Positions 16,660 to 25,102 of a stretch of 64,000 nt of DNA are shown one piece after another. The stretch is from assembly GCF_000196135.1 (NCBI RefSeq), contig NC_005090.1:248001-312000 (forward strand), given 5' to 3'. Source of the stretch: Wolinella succinogenes DSM 1740. GTDB taxonomy: Bacteria > Campylobacterota > Campylobacteria > Campylobacterales > Helicobacteraceae. Made by a program: the position numbers and the translations under genes. The notes under the pieces were generated by a model. The model was not told the DNA's origin. It worked only from the letters and a program-made list of their open reading frames with translations, and did no database searches. The stretch's first letter is position 1, and every line of letters begins with the position of its first letter.

Positions 16660-17475
16660 GTGATCATTCGTATCCTCTCTGCCCTGCTATGCGGCACCAT
16701 GATGTTTGCCGCCCCCCTTCCTTTTGGCAATAAAATCGCCGTTCCTATCGTCCAAATGGACGCTGATTCGGAGCACTACGCCTATGTTCCAGCCTTTGAC
16801 CTTAGGGTGGGCGAGAGTGGAGAGATTATCCGTTGGTTTGATAGAAGCCATTCTGCTATCGTGGCGCGTGCTGCGGTGATTGAGGTGAAGGAAGGGAAGG
16901 CCAAGATCGCTTTTGAGCGCTTTAAGACGCTCGACCAAAAAGCCTTTCCAAATCCTGAACTCACGCCTAGAAAAAATGATGAGGTGATTTTCCGCACTTT
17001 CTACGATCGAGCTTTTTTGATCGCCCCCAATCAAGAGCTCTATCAAAAGATCAAAGATGCTTATCCTGAGATGACATGGCAACACCCTGATCTTTTTGCC
17101 TCTTACCTTTTAGACAATGGGACTCACGCCCCCAACACCGAAGATTTTCGTAAAATCTGTGATGCCTATAGCGCTGGAATCGTCTATATCGTCAATCTCA
17201 ATGAAGGTCAAGCGCGAGATTGCCAAACCTTTGGACTGCTCAAAAAAGATTACATCACTGGTCGCGTTGCCGTGGAAGATCGCATGAAGCCTTTCTTTTC
17301 GCGCCTTGGAAGCATAGAGCAGAGCTGGTTTAACTTCATCATTGGAGGGGTAGCGGTGGAAGATTACTATCTTTATTACGATGCACTCCTCAAAGGTCAA
17401 ATCAAAGATGAAGACATCACCTTCTTTGGTCGAGTCTATCGCTACCTCCAAGATGGAATCAATAAGGTTTTTTAA
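16660..17475 (+). CDS. PgbA-like (plasminogen-binding protein N-terminal domain) exported protein
   Basis: 271 residues from a GTG at 16660, chosen because an AAAGGAG ribosome site precedes it and a signal peptide follows (IIRILSALLCGTMMFAAPLP); upstream frame is shadow. It matches the N-terminal domain of H. pylori PgbA: GNKIAVPIVQMD, ADSEHYAYVPAFDLRVGE and NPELTPRKNDEVI are my recognition points. H. pylori PgbA is about 450 residues with a lysine-rich C-terminal part that binds plasminogen. This protein lacks that tail, so plasminogen binding should not be assumed. Neighbours on both sides match the H. pylori order as I recall it. Confidence 0.75.
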   Translation: MIIRILSALLCGTMMFAAPLPFGNKIAVPIVQMDADSEHYAYVPAFDLRVGESGEIIRWFDRSHSAIVARAAVIEVKEGKAKIAFERFKTLDQKAFPNPELTPRKNDEVIFRTFYDRAFLIAPNQELYQKIKDAYPEMTWQHPDLFASYLLDNGTHAPNTEDFRKICDAYSAGIVYIVNLNEGQARDCQTFGLLKKDYITGRVAVEDRMKPFFSRLGSIEQSWFNFIIGGVAVEDYYLYYDALLKGQIKDEDITFFGRVYRYLQDGINKVF

Positions 17476-17476
17476 G

Positions 17477-18862
17477 ATGTTAGATGCACAACATATTCAA
17501 GCCCTCAAAGAGATCGTTGGAGAAGAGAACTGTTTTGATGACAAAGCGCACAAGCTCGCCTACTGCTATGATGCGACGAGAAATCGTTATGAGCCTGATG
17601 CGGTTATTTTTCCTCGATGTGAAGAGGATGTGAGCCGTCTACTCGCCTATTGCAACACCCACAAGATCACGATCGTGCCTAGGGGTGCGGGGAGCGGATT
17701 CACGGGTGGATCACTTCCTGTAAATGGTGGAATCGTGCTGGCGTTTGAGAAACATATGAATAAAATTCTAGAGATCGATATGGAGAATATGGTCGCGCGT
17801 GTTCAGCCAGGAGTTGTGAACAAAAGACTCCAAGAAGCAGTCGAAGCGATGGGGCTCTTCTATCCGCCTGATCCAGCGAGCGAAGAGTATTCGACCCTTG
17901 GGGGAAACGTGAGCGAGAATGCGGGGGGCATGAGGGCGGCTAAATATGGAATCACCAAAGATTATGTGATGGCTCTAAGGGCGGTGCTTCCCAATGGCGA
18001 TATCATTCGCGCAGGCAAAAAGACCATCAAGGATGTGGCGGGTTACAACATCGCGGGAATCTTGATTGCCAGCGAAGGGACGCTCGCGGTGATCACGGAG
18101 ATCACGCTCAAGCTCCTAAGCAAGCCCAAACTTCGCCAGAGCGCGATGGGAGTTTTCCCCACGATCGAATCGGCGATGAACGCTGTCTATAAGACCATGG
18201 CCGCGGGTGTGACTCCCGTGGCGATGGAGTTTTTGGATAATCTCACCATTAGAGCCGTGGAGAGTAAATTTTCTAAAGGTCTCCCCGTGGAGGCAGGGGC
18301 GATTTTAATCACGGATATGGACGGAAATCTGCCCGAAGAGATTGAGTTGCAGATGGCCAAGATCGAAGAGAAATTCAAAGAAAATGGTGCCCTCTCTTTC
18401 AAAAAAGCGGCCAGCGAAGAGGAGGCTAAAGACCTCTGGTTTGCTAGGCGGAATGCCAGCCAAAGCGTCACGATTTATGGCAAAAAGAAGCTCAATGAAG
18501 ACATCACGGTGCCTAGAAGCAAACTCCCTGAACTGCTTCAAAGAATCAACGCTATTTCAGAGCGTTATGGTGTGAAGACTCCTTGTTTTGGACATACAGG
18601 CGATGGAAATGTGCATGTGAATGTGATGGTGGAGGATGGGAGTGACCCAAAACAACTAGAGATTGGACATCAGGCAATCGAAGAGATTTTCAAGGCCGCG
18701 GTTGAGCTAGAAGGAACACTCAGTGGAGAACATGGGATTGGTATCTCTAAGGCGCCTTTTATGCATCTCGCTTTCACTCCAGAAGAGATGAATCTCTTCC
18801 GTGCGATCAAGCAGGCGTTTGATCCCAATAATATTCTCAATAATGGAAAGATGGCTCTCTAG
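17477..18862 (+). CDS. glcD: Glycolate/D-lactate oxidase subunit GlcD (FAD-linked oxidase)
   Basis: 461 residues from the ATG at 17477, 1 bp after the upstream stop. The FAD-binding type-4 domain is clear: PRGAGSGFTGGSLP, QPGVVNKRLQEA, PPDPASEEYSTLGGNVSENA. The C-terminal oxidase part ends with CFGHTGDGNVHVN, EGTLSGEHGIG and PNNILNNGKM. The enzyme oxidises glycolate or D-lactate and passes electrons onward, usually with GlcE/GlcF partners that are not adjacent here. D-lactate dehydrogenase is the main alternative. Confidence 0.88.
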   Translation: MLDAQHIQALKEIVGEENCFDDKAHKLAYCYDATRNRYEPDAVIFPRCEEDVSRLLAYCNTHKITIVPRGAGSGFTGGSLPVNGGIVLAFEKHMNKILEIDMENMVARVQPGVVNKRLQEAVEAMGLFYPPDPASEEYSTLGGNVSENAGGMRAAKYGITKDYVMALRAVLPNGDIIRAGKKTIKDVAGYNIAGILIASEGTLAVITEITLKLLSKPKLRQSAMGVFPTIESAMNAVYKTMAAGVTPVAMEFLDNLTIRAVESKFSKGLPVEAGAILITDMDGNLPEEIELQMAKIEEKFKENGALSFKKAASEEEAKDLWFARRNASQSVTIYGKKKLNEDITVPRSKLPELLQRINAISERYGVKTPCFGHTGDGNVHVNVMVEDGSDPKQLEIGHQAIEEIFKAAVELEGTLSGEHGIGISKAPFMHLAFTPEEMNLFRAIKQAFDPNNILNNGKMAL

Positions 18863-19323
18863 TAGGGCTTAGAGAAGTGGTGCAATGTGAAAGCAAAGGG
18901 AATCAAGGGAAACTACTTCCGCTTGGGGGCGATTCTGCTCACGGTGATGGCGGTCAAGCTCTCTGCACTTTTGTGTCGTGTGCGCCAAAAGACGGGTTGC
19001 CCCCTCCTTCGCCTCCTGCTCTCTAGCGAGGAGAATGACCCCCCGCCCCAAGGGAGTGCCATCTCTTGTCTTGTCTCTTTCACCACTAGCGATGGAATCT
19101 CCTTTTCCCTTTTTCTTCCTTCCTCTAAGGCGACCCACTGCAACTGCATCTTTAAGCGCCGCTCTTTTTTAGCCCTCAACTACCAAAAAATCCAAAAACT
19201 TCGTCCTTGCCGCTGCCGACATCGTAAAACAGGTCTCGCCCCTCCTCTATTCTAGAAAATCCACATCGTTTTCTTTGGCCCTATTGTTTTTAAAATTTTT
19301 CATGAATTTAGCAGGAGCGAATC
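18863..19323 (+). other. 461-bp intergenic stretch before metE, no convincing gene
   Basis: The stretch is not AT-rich like other gaps and carries open frames on both strands. One runs forward from a GTG at 18887 to 19255 (122 codons, cysteine-rich C-terminus, poor ribosome site). Others run in reverse between 18869 and 19179 (88-89 codons, very basic). None has a recognisable domain or a good start. The last 60 bp are AT-rich and end with AGCAGGAG before the metE ATG. I looked for a cobalamin riboswitch, which would make sense for metE, and did not find its conserved blocks. Confidence 0.4.
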
Positions 19324-21597
19324 ATGTCCCAAAATATCCCTTCGGTGATTCTTGGATTCCCAAGAATCGGAGAAAATAGAGAGTTGAAAGTAACCCTAGA
19401 GTCCTATTGGGCAAAAAAAGTGGATGAGAATACCCTAGAGGAGAGTGCCTCAAAGCTCAGGCAGACGCACTGGGGGATTCAGTCTAATATTGCGCTAGCG
19501 AGCAGTAACGACTTTAGTTTTTATGATGGAATGCTCGATATGATCGAGCTTCTAGGCGCAATTCCAGAGCGATTTGCGGATATTGCCAATCCAAGGGCAC
19601 GCTACTTTGCGATGGCACGAGGCGATGAGAATCACACCGCGCTCTCGATGCTGAAGTGGTTCAACACCAATTATCACTATTTAGTGCCTGAGCTTGGCGA
19701 GGGGATGGTTTTTGCCCCCGATACGACCAAGCTCAAAGCGCTCTATAAAGAGTCACTCGCCCATCGGCGTGTGCCAAAGATTCAGCTCGTGGGACCCCTC
19801 ACCTTTTTGGCGCTGAGCGATAGAGGGTATGAGGCGAATCGAGGGCTATTGAATGCTCTTTTGGTGGCCTATGGCGAGGTGCTCAAAACGGTTGCCTCTT
19901 GGGGGAGTGAGCTCTATGTGCAGTTCGATGAACCCATTTTGGCGCTTGACCCAAGCTCAGAGAGGCTTCAAGATGCCAAGAAGAGCTATGACTATCTTGC
20001 GTCCACTCCTGGAATTAAATCCTTTGTAGCGACCTATTTTGCGGCTTCTACGGAGGCCACAGAGGTGCTTCTTCAGACTCCACTTTGGGGGATCGCCCTT
20101 GATTTTGTGCACGGAGAGGAGAATCTTGCCTCACTCCCCTCTATCGCCAAGAGTGATAAGGTGCTCATTGCAGGAGTGATTGATGGGCGTAATGTTTGGG
20201 CGTGCGATCTAGGTGAGCGACTAGAGTTTTTAAACCAGTTAGCCACGAAACTCCCCAGAGAGCGAATCTATCCCAGCACCTCATGCTCTCTACTCCATCT
20301 TCCCTATTCTGTAGCGCCTGAGGCCAAAATTCCCCTAGAGGTGAAGCCTTGGCTGGCTTTTGCCAAAGAGAAGGTGAAGGAGTTAGAGATTCTCTCCAAG
20401 CGATTTGCAGGTGTAAAGCTTGGAGCAGAAGAGATGGAGTGGGAGCGTCTCAACCTTGAAAATGCCCAAAAAAGGCGCGATTCCAAGCTCACCCAAAATA
20501 GAGGAGATCACTCCACCGCTAAAATCGCCCTCCAAGAGGCTAAACCCAGAACCACACCCTTCAAGGAGCGAATCGCCCTCCAAGAGAGGCGCTTCAAGCT
20601 GCCCCCGTTGCCCACGACTACGATTGGTTCGTTCCCCCAAGACAAAGAGGTTCGCGCCTTGCGCCTAGCCTACAAAAAAGGGGAGATCACCCAAGATATC
20701 TATGAAGAGGGGATGAGGGCGCATATCAAAGCGTGCATAGAGTTCCAAGAAGAGGCAGGATTTGATGTGCTCGTGCATGGAGAGTTTGAGCGCACCGATA
20801 TGGTGGAGTATTTTGGTGAGCTCTTAGAGGGTGCGCTGATCACCCAAAATGGATGGGTGCAGAGCTATGGCAGTCGATGTGTCAAGCCTCCCGTGATTTA
20901 TGGGGATGTCTCACGACCCAAAGAGATGACCCTTTCGTGGAGTCGCTATGCGCAATCGCTCACCTCTAGGCTTATGAAGGGGATGCTCACGGGGCCTGTG
21001 ACCATTCTCAACTGGAGTTTTGTGCGAGATGATATTCCCAGAAGCGAAGTGTGCGCCCAAATCGCGCTGGCCATCAAAGAGGAGATTCGTGACCTTGAAG
21101 AGGCGGGAATCGCCATTATTCAAGTGGATGAGGCGGCGTTTAAGGAGGGCTATCCGCTTAAAAAGGCTCAAAGGGCTGCCTATGAGGAGTTTGCCCTCAA
21201 AAGCTTCTGGATTGCCACCTCCAGCGTCAAAGATGAGACGCAGATTCACACCCATATGTGCTATTCCGTCTTTGATGATATTATCACAACGATTTTGGCG
21301 ATGGACGCTGATGTGATCACCATTGAGACGGCGCGTGCGGGGAATCGATTACTGGAGGCGTTTAAGAAGGTCAACTATGATAAGCAGATTGGACCAGGAA
21401 TCTATGACATCCACTCCCCAAGAATCCCTAGTGTAGAGGAGATGAAGCGCCAAATTCTTGCTCTTTTTGAAGTGATTGATCCCAAGCAGATATGGGTGAA
21501 CCCTGATTGCGGGCTCAAGACAAGGGGCTGGAGCGAGACTAAGGCTTCACTCCAAAATCTCATTCAAGCGACCCAAGAGGTGCGAGCGGGGCTCTAA
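19324..21597 (+). CDS. metE: Cobalamin-independent methionine synthase
   Basis: 757 residues, the normal MetE length of two homologous barrels. The N-terminal half starts LGFPRIGENRELK. The C-terminal catalytic half has TTTIGSFPQDKEVR, HGEFERTDMVEYFGE, GPVTILNWSF, VDEAAF and the zinc-site blocks THMCYS and VNPDCGLKTRGW. It moves a methyl group from 5-methyltetrahydropteroyl-triglutamate to homocysteine in the cytosol, the last step of methionine synthesis. It stands alone between two gaps. Confidence 0.97.
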   Translation: MSQNIPSVILGFPRIGENRELKVTLESYWAKKVDENTLEESASKLRQTHWGIQSNIALASSNDFSFYDGMLDMIELLGAIPERFADIANPRARYFAMARGDENHTALSMLKWFNTNYHYLVPELGEGMVFAPDTTKLKALYKESLAHRRVPKIQLVGPLTFLALSDRGYEANRGLLNALLVAYGEVLKTVASWGSELYVQFDEPILALDPSSERLQDAKKSYDYLASTPGIKSFVATYFAASTEATEVLLQTPLWGIALDFVHGEENLASLPSIAKSDKVLIAGVIDGRNVWACDLGERLEFLNQLATKLPRERIYPSTSCSLLHLPYSVAPEAKIPLEVKPWLAFAKEKVKELEILSKRFAGVKLGAEEMEWERLNLENAQKRRDSKLTQNRGDHSTAKIALQEAKPRTTPFKERIALQERRFKLPPLPTTTIGSFPQDKEVRALRLAYKKGEITQDIYEEGMRAHIKACIEFQEEAGFDVLVHGEFERTDMVEYFGELLEGALITQNGWVQSYGSRCVKPPVIYGDVSRPKEMTLSWSRYAQSLTSRLMKGMLTGPVTILNWSFVRDDIPRSEVCAQIALAIKEEIRDLEEAGIAIIQVDEAAFKEGYPLKKAQRAAYEEFALKSFWIATSSVKDETQIHTHMCYSVFDDIITTILAMDADVITIETARAGNRLLEAFKKVNYDKQIGPGIYDIHSPRIPSVEEMKRQILALFEVIDPKQIWVNPDCGLKTRGWSETKASLQNLIQATQEVRAGL

Positions 21598-21621
21598 AGC
21601 TCTCGCTTTCCCCCTTGGGGA

Positions 21622-21627
21622 TATAAT
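21622..21627 (+). promoter_or_regulatory. -10 element of the metal-transporter gene
   Basis: TATAAT in GGGATATAATGG, about 120 bp before the start of the NicO-type gene. The implied transcript would begin near 21634 and carry the hairpin at 21643-21709 in its leader. Confidence 0.4.
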
Positions 21628-21642
21628 GGAATCTTTGATTTG

Positions 21643-21709
21643 AATCCATCTCCAAGGCCCATTTCAAACGCGCTCCCTAATATCCTCTTTGGGGCTTTGG
21701 AGATGGATT
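21643..21709 (+). repeat. 18-bp inverted repeat / long hairpin in the leader of the metal transporter gene
   Basis: Arms 21643-21660 (AATCCATCTCCAAGGCCC) and 21692-21709 (GGGCTTTGGAGATGGATT) pair throughout with a single G-U, around a 31-nt loop. An outer helix TTGAT (21635-21639) with ATCAA (21716-21720) can extend it, and ATTTTT follows at 21720-21725. It could be a structured leader, an attenuator, or the metE terminator. Confidence 0.65.
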
Positions 21710-21746
21710 TCGTTGATCAATTTTTGAGTTAGCGTGAAGGGCGAGG

Positions 21747-23174
21747 ATGAGATATTTTAAATGGCTCTTGGGATTGATTCTTCTAGGGATGTTCTCAGGG
21801 CTCTATGCTTGTGCCCTATGCCAGCTCTACACTCCCAAGATTGATGTGGAAGTGATAGTGCGGGGCGAGGCTAGCCAGACCCAAGGAATGGAGGTGGTGT
21901 GGCGATTCTCTGAGGAGTTTAGCCGAGAGATTGCGCTTTTATACGGCTCATCTAAAAAGAGGGAGCTAGGGGAGAGAGAGCTAGCCCGAGTGAAAGGGGT
22001 TTTGCTTGACTACCTCACTCCTAGAGCCTATCTTACGACTCTCACTATGGATGATGGCCTAGAGATCAAAGAGCTCAAACCCACCCCTCAAAACCCTCGA
22101 CTTTTTTTGGAGGGGAATCGAGTCCTCTTCTCCTATACACTCTCTTTTGTTCAGGCGATTCGCCCTTTAGACACGATCTCTATGGTGCTAGAAGATCGAG
22201 AAGGATTTTTTGACTTCTCTATCTCTAATGTCCAGTTGGCTTGGAATCCTCAGATGAGCTGGAGCGAGAATCGCTACAACAACCTCCTTTTTATCACTCA
22301 AATCACCCCTATAAAAGAGCAGATTCTTGAAGTGAAACCTCTTATGGATGAGCCCAAAGAGCTACCCAAGAGAGCGAGCAAGGTGAGCTTTGAGTGGAAT
22401 CTTCAATCGATTCTCGCGGTCTTTCAGCTGCGCCTCAAAGAGCTTTTGGAGAAGAGCCACCAAGGGGAGATAATGGCAGGAATCCTTCCTTTGCTGCTCT
22501 TCTCGTTTCTCTATGGGGCGCTTCATGCAGCTGGGCCGGGGCATGGCAAGATGCTGGTGGGCTCCTACTTTTTCGGGGTGCGCCAAAATCGCGCCAAAGC
22601 CCTCTTTATCGCACTGGCTATCGGAGTGATTCACACCTTTTCTGCTTTTTTGATGACTCTTGCACTTTACTACTTTTTCGAGCTCTTCTTTAAAGAGTTT
22701 TTGGACAATTTCCTCTTCTATGCCACCAAGTTTTCCGCACTCATCATCATCTCAATTGCCCTTTATCTGCTGTATCGCAAGCTGGGTGCTTTGAAGCGAC
22801 TCTTTTTTGGAAAGCCCAAAGGAAAACAGTGTGTCGCCTTTTTTGTTCACCCTCCCTCTTGCACCTGCGGAGGCTGTTCGGATCGAAGCAAGAGCACAGA
22901 CGTGGGCGTGGTTTTAGGGGCGAGCTTGGTGCCTTGCCCCGGAACGGTCACGATCTTTATCTTCACGATGGCATTAGGGGAGTATGGAGTTGGATTCTTG
23001 GCGGCTTTTTGTATGTCCATGGGGATGAGCTTGGTGATCTTTGGAGCGGCGAGCTTGGGGCGGGGGCTCAAAAAAGGGGTGGAGCGCTACACGGAGCGAG
23101 CGATTCTTTTAGGCGAGTGTTTAGGGGTAGCCGTGATGCTCTTTTTGGGAGTCTCGCTTTTGGTAGCGATGTAG
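21747..23174 (+). CDS. Nickel/cobalt-type transporter: periplasmic DUF1007-like domain plus NicO/RcnA membrane domain
   Basis: 475 residues. A signal sequence (1-20) leads to a periplasmic part (to about residue 230) that begins CALCQLYTP and resembles DUF1007. The membrane part (about 245-475, six or seven segments) has HAAGPGHGKMLVGSYFFG and GVIHTFSA, the metal-site motifs of the NicO/RcnA family of Ni/Co exporters. A cytosolic loop carries HPPSCTCGGC, a possible metal-sensing or chelating cysteine cluster. Substrate is inferred as Ni, Co or a similar ion. A GAAGG ribosome site supports the start. Confidence 0.75.
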   Translation: MRYFKWLLGLILLGMFSGLYACALCQLYTPKIDVEVIVRGEASQTQGMEVVWRFSEEFSREIALLYGSSKKRELGERELARVKGVLLDYLTPRAYLTTLTMDDGLEIKELKPTPQNPRLFLEGNRVLFSYTLSFVQAIRPLDTISMVLEDREGFFDFSISNVQLAWNPQMSWSENRYNNLLFITQITPIKEQILEVKPLMDEPKELPKRASKVSFEWNLQSILAVFQLRLKELLEKSHQGEIMAGILPLLLFSFLYGALHAAGPGHGKMLVGSYFFGVRQNRAKALFIALAIGVIHTFSAFLMTLALYYFFELFFKEFLDNFLFYATKFSALIIISIALYLLYRKLGALKRLFFGKPKGKQCVAFFVHPPSCTCGGCSDRSKSTDVGVVLGASLVPCPGTVTIFIFTMALGEYGVGFLAAFCMSMGMSLVIFGAASLGRGLKKGVERYTERAILLGECLGVAVMLFLGVSLLVAM

Positions 23175-23195
23175 AGACTCCCGTTTTGACCTCAG

Positions 23196-24812
23196 CTATC
23201 GAATCAGCGTCTCGTTGAGCAGATCGGCGATCTGGAGATTTTTGCCAAAAGCTTGTTGGTAGATGATATAGTTGGCAAGCACTCTAGAGCCGTAGTAGCG
23301 TGATTCCTCGTAGGGAATCATCTCTAGGCTATACCAGGGATCTAGCGCACGATCTTTTCTAAAGAGCTCCCCTCTAGCGAGCAGTCGGCGGGTGAAGCCA
23401 GGACCTCCGTTGTAGGCATAGGAGATAAAAAGGGGGTGCGAGAACTCTCTGATGAGGTCGCGCAGGAAAATTTCGGCGTATTTGACATTGAGTGCGGGAT
23501 CAAACATATCGGTGAGCTCGCAGCGCTCGCCTAGATTTTTGGCGATGGATTCGACATTAAAGGGCATGATTTGCATCATTCCAAGCGCATAAGAGGTGGA
23601 GATGACCGTAGGAATGAGATGACTCTCTTGGCGTGCGAGCGCATAGAGGAGCGCCTGTTTATCTGAATCAAATTGAGAAAAAATCTCTTGATAGGGAGTG
23701 ATGAAGAAATGTTTTTGGAATCGCCACTCCCGTTGCATGATGAGGGCAAGATGGGATTCGGTGTTGCGATAGCGCAAGGGGGAATCAGGAAGAGCGCTAA
23801 GGTTGGAATCGCTCTTTTTGCTCTGCTCTTCGATTTTGAGCCATGCGAAGGGATCTTTGGTGTCCCATGGAGCGCTTGGTGGCGCATCTTTGGGGAGTAC
23901 TTGCCGAACAATCTCAAAAGCAGGCTCCTTTTGGAGGGTCTGGCTGGCGTAGATAGAGTAGATGTTAGGGTGGCGACTCTGGGCAACCTCTTCTAAAATC
24001 GCCTTATCTCCTGTAGTAAGGTAGCGCCAAAAGAGTGCTCGAGTGATAAGCAGCGGGTCTTTGGCCTTGGTTTGGGCGCGCAAGAAGTAGAGTAGAGCAT
24101 TCTCTTTTTGGCCATGGACAAGAGCATTGAGTCCTAGATAAAAGAGCGTCCGATCGTCCGTATTGGTGATGCCTGTGACTTTGGAGAGCGAATCTTGAAG
24201 TGCCACATAGGCGGAGTTGAGGATGATGAGCTGGATCATTCGACCCATCTTATAGTCGTTTTGATTGGCAAGATTCTCCCAAGCGTTAGCGGGAATAAAG
24301 CGATTGAATTGCTCTAGGCGATACTCTTGACCTACCCCTTCAAAAAGGGTTGCAAAGGTGGTGGCGTTTGTTTCTAAGAGATTTTTGAGTGGCTCTTTGG
24401 AGGCGAGAATCTCTAAATGTTTGGCGGTGGTAGGAGCGTCGATGGCGAGTTTTTTGGAGAGTTTTTGAAGATCAGACTTGCTCATCTTAGCCGCATCACT
24501 CAGCTTGAGTGCATAGCCGATGCATTTGGGCTCTTGTTTAAGAAGCTCACTTAGGCTCATACGCTCACAAATAGTGCGCCTAGAGAGGGTCTTGTTGTCG
24601 CTTTTTTTGAAGTAGCGCCCAAAGAGTTTGGTGTTGCTTCTATAGACGAGCTTGTAGGCTTCATTGGCCTCACCCGGTGTGATATTTTGATCCAAAAACT
24701 GCCAAATGTAAAAGTCCCTCGTGATTCCCTCGGGCTTCTCTTTGAGAAACTCAAGCGTGATCTCTTGGGCTAAGAGAAGCCAAGGGAGGAGCCAAAAAAG
24801 GAGGATTCTCAT
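23196..24812 (-). CDS. slt: Soluble lytic murein transglycosylase
   Basis: 538 residues with a signal peptide (ILLFWLLPWLLLAQE). The middle is an alpha-helical superhelix typical of Slt70-class enzymes. The C-terminal SLT domain has YALARQESHLIPTVIS (catalytic Glu in RQES), YALGMMQIMPFNV and SYAYNGGPGF. It cleaves glycan strands of peptidoglycan in the periplasm, forming 1,6-anhydro ends. The start overlaps the yggT stop by 4 bp, and the order gltX-yggT-slt matches H. pylori as I recall it. Confidence 0.93.
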   Translation of the reverse strand: MRILLFWLLPWLLLAQEITLEFLKEKPEGITRDFYIWQFLDQNITPGEANEAYKLVYRSNTKLFGRYFKKSDNKTLSRRTICERMSLSELLKQEPKCIGYALKLSDAAKMSKSDLQKLSKKLAIDAPTTAKHLEILASKEPLKNLLETNATTFATLFEGVGQEYRLEQFNRFIPANAWENLANQNDYKMGRMIQLIILNSAYVALQDSLSKVTGITNTDDRTLFYLGLNALVHGQKENALLYFLRAQTKAKDPLLITRALFWRYLTTGDKAILEEVAQSRHPNIYSIYASQTLQKEPAFEIVRQVLPKDAPPSAPWDTKDPFAWLKIEEQSKKSDSNLSALPDSPLRYRNTESHLALIMQREWRFQKHFFITPYQEIFSQFDSDKQALLYALARQESHLIPTVISTSYALGMMQIMPFNVESIAKNLGERCELTDMFDPALNVKYAEIFLRDLIREFSHPLFISYAYNGGPGFTRRLLARGELFRKDRALDPWYSLEMIPYEESRYYGSRVLANYIIYQQAFGKNLQIADLLNETLIR

Positions 24813-25102
24813 AGGCTACGCGCGAGTCCAAAGAGAAGCTTCACAAGAAAGAGGTCAAGGAATTGAAGCGCGATGATGACAATCAGTGGTGCGAGGTCAA
24901 TTCCGCTAAAGACCGTGGGAATCCTGCGGCGCAACTGGTAATAGAGGGGCTCGGTGAGGCGTGAGAGAATCTGGACGATAGGATTGTAGGGATCAGGGCG
25001 CACCCAGCTAATGAGCGCAGCGATGATGATCACCCACATATAGAGGTTGAGAATCATATGGAGAATTTGGGCGATGGCTTCTATGAGGGTTGAGAAGATC
25101 AT
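24809..25102 (-). CDS. YggT family membrane protein
   Basis: 97 residues with two hydrophobic regions around the motif ISWVRPDPYNPIVQIL, which is the YggT signature, followed by LTEPLYYQLRRRIP. YggT proteins are small inner-membrane proteins linked to cell division and osmotic phenotypes in other bacteria, without a defined reaction. It overlaps both gltX (4 bp) and slt (4 bp), so the three are translationally coupled. Confidence 0.85.
   Translation of the reverse strand: MIFSTLIEAIAQILHMILNLYMWVIIIAALISWVRPDPYNPIVQILSRLTEPLYYQLRRRIPTVFSGIDLAPLIVIIALQFLDLFLVKLLFGLARSL

Noticed and set aside
18863-19323. Cobalamin riboswitch before metE
   Set aside because: Fragments such as GGGAATC and GACCCACTG recall its conserved blocks, but order, spacing and the B12-box core do not fit on either strand.
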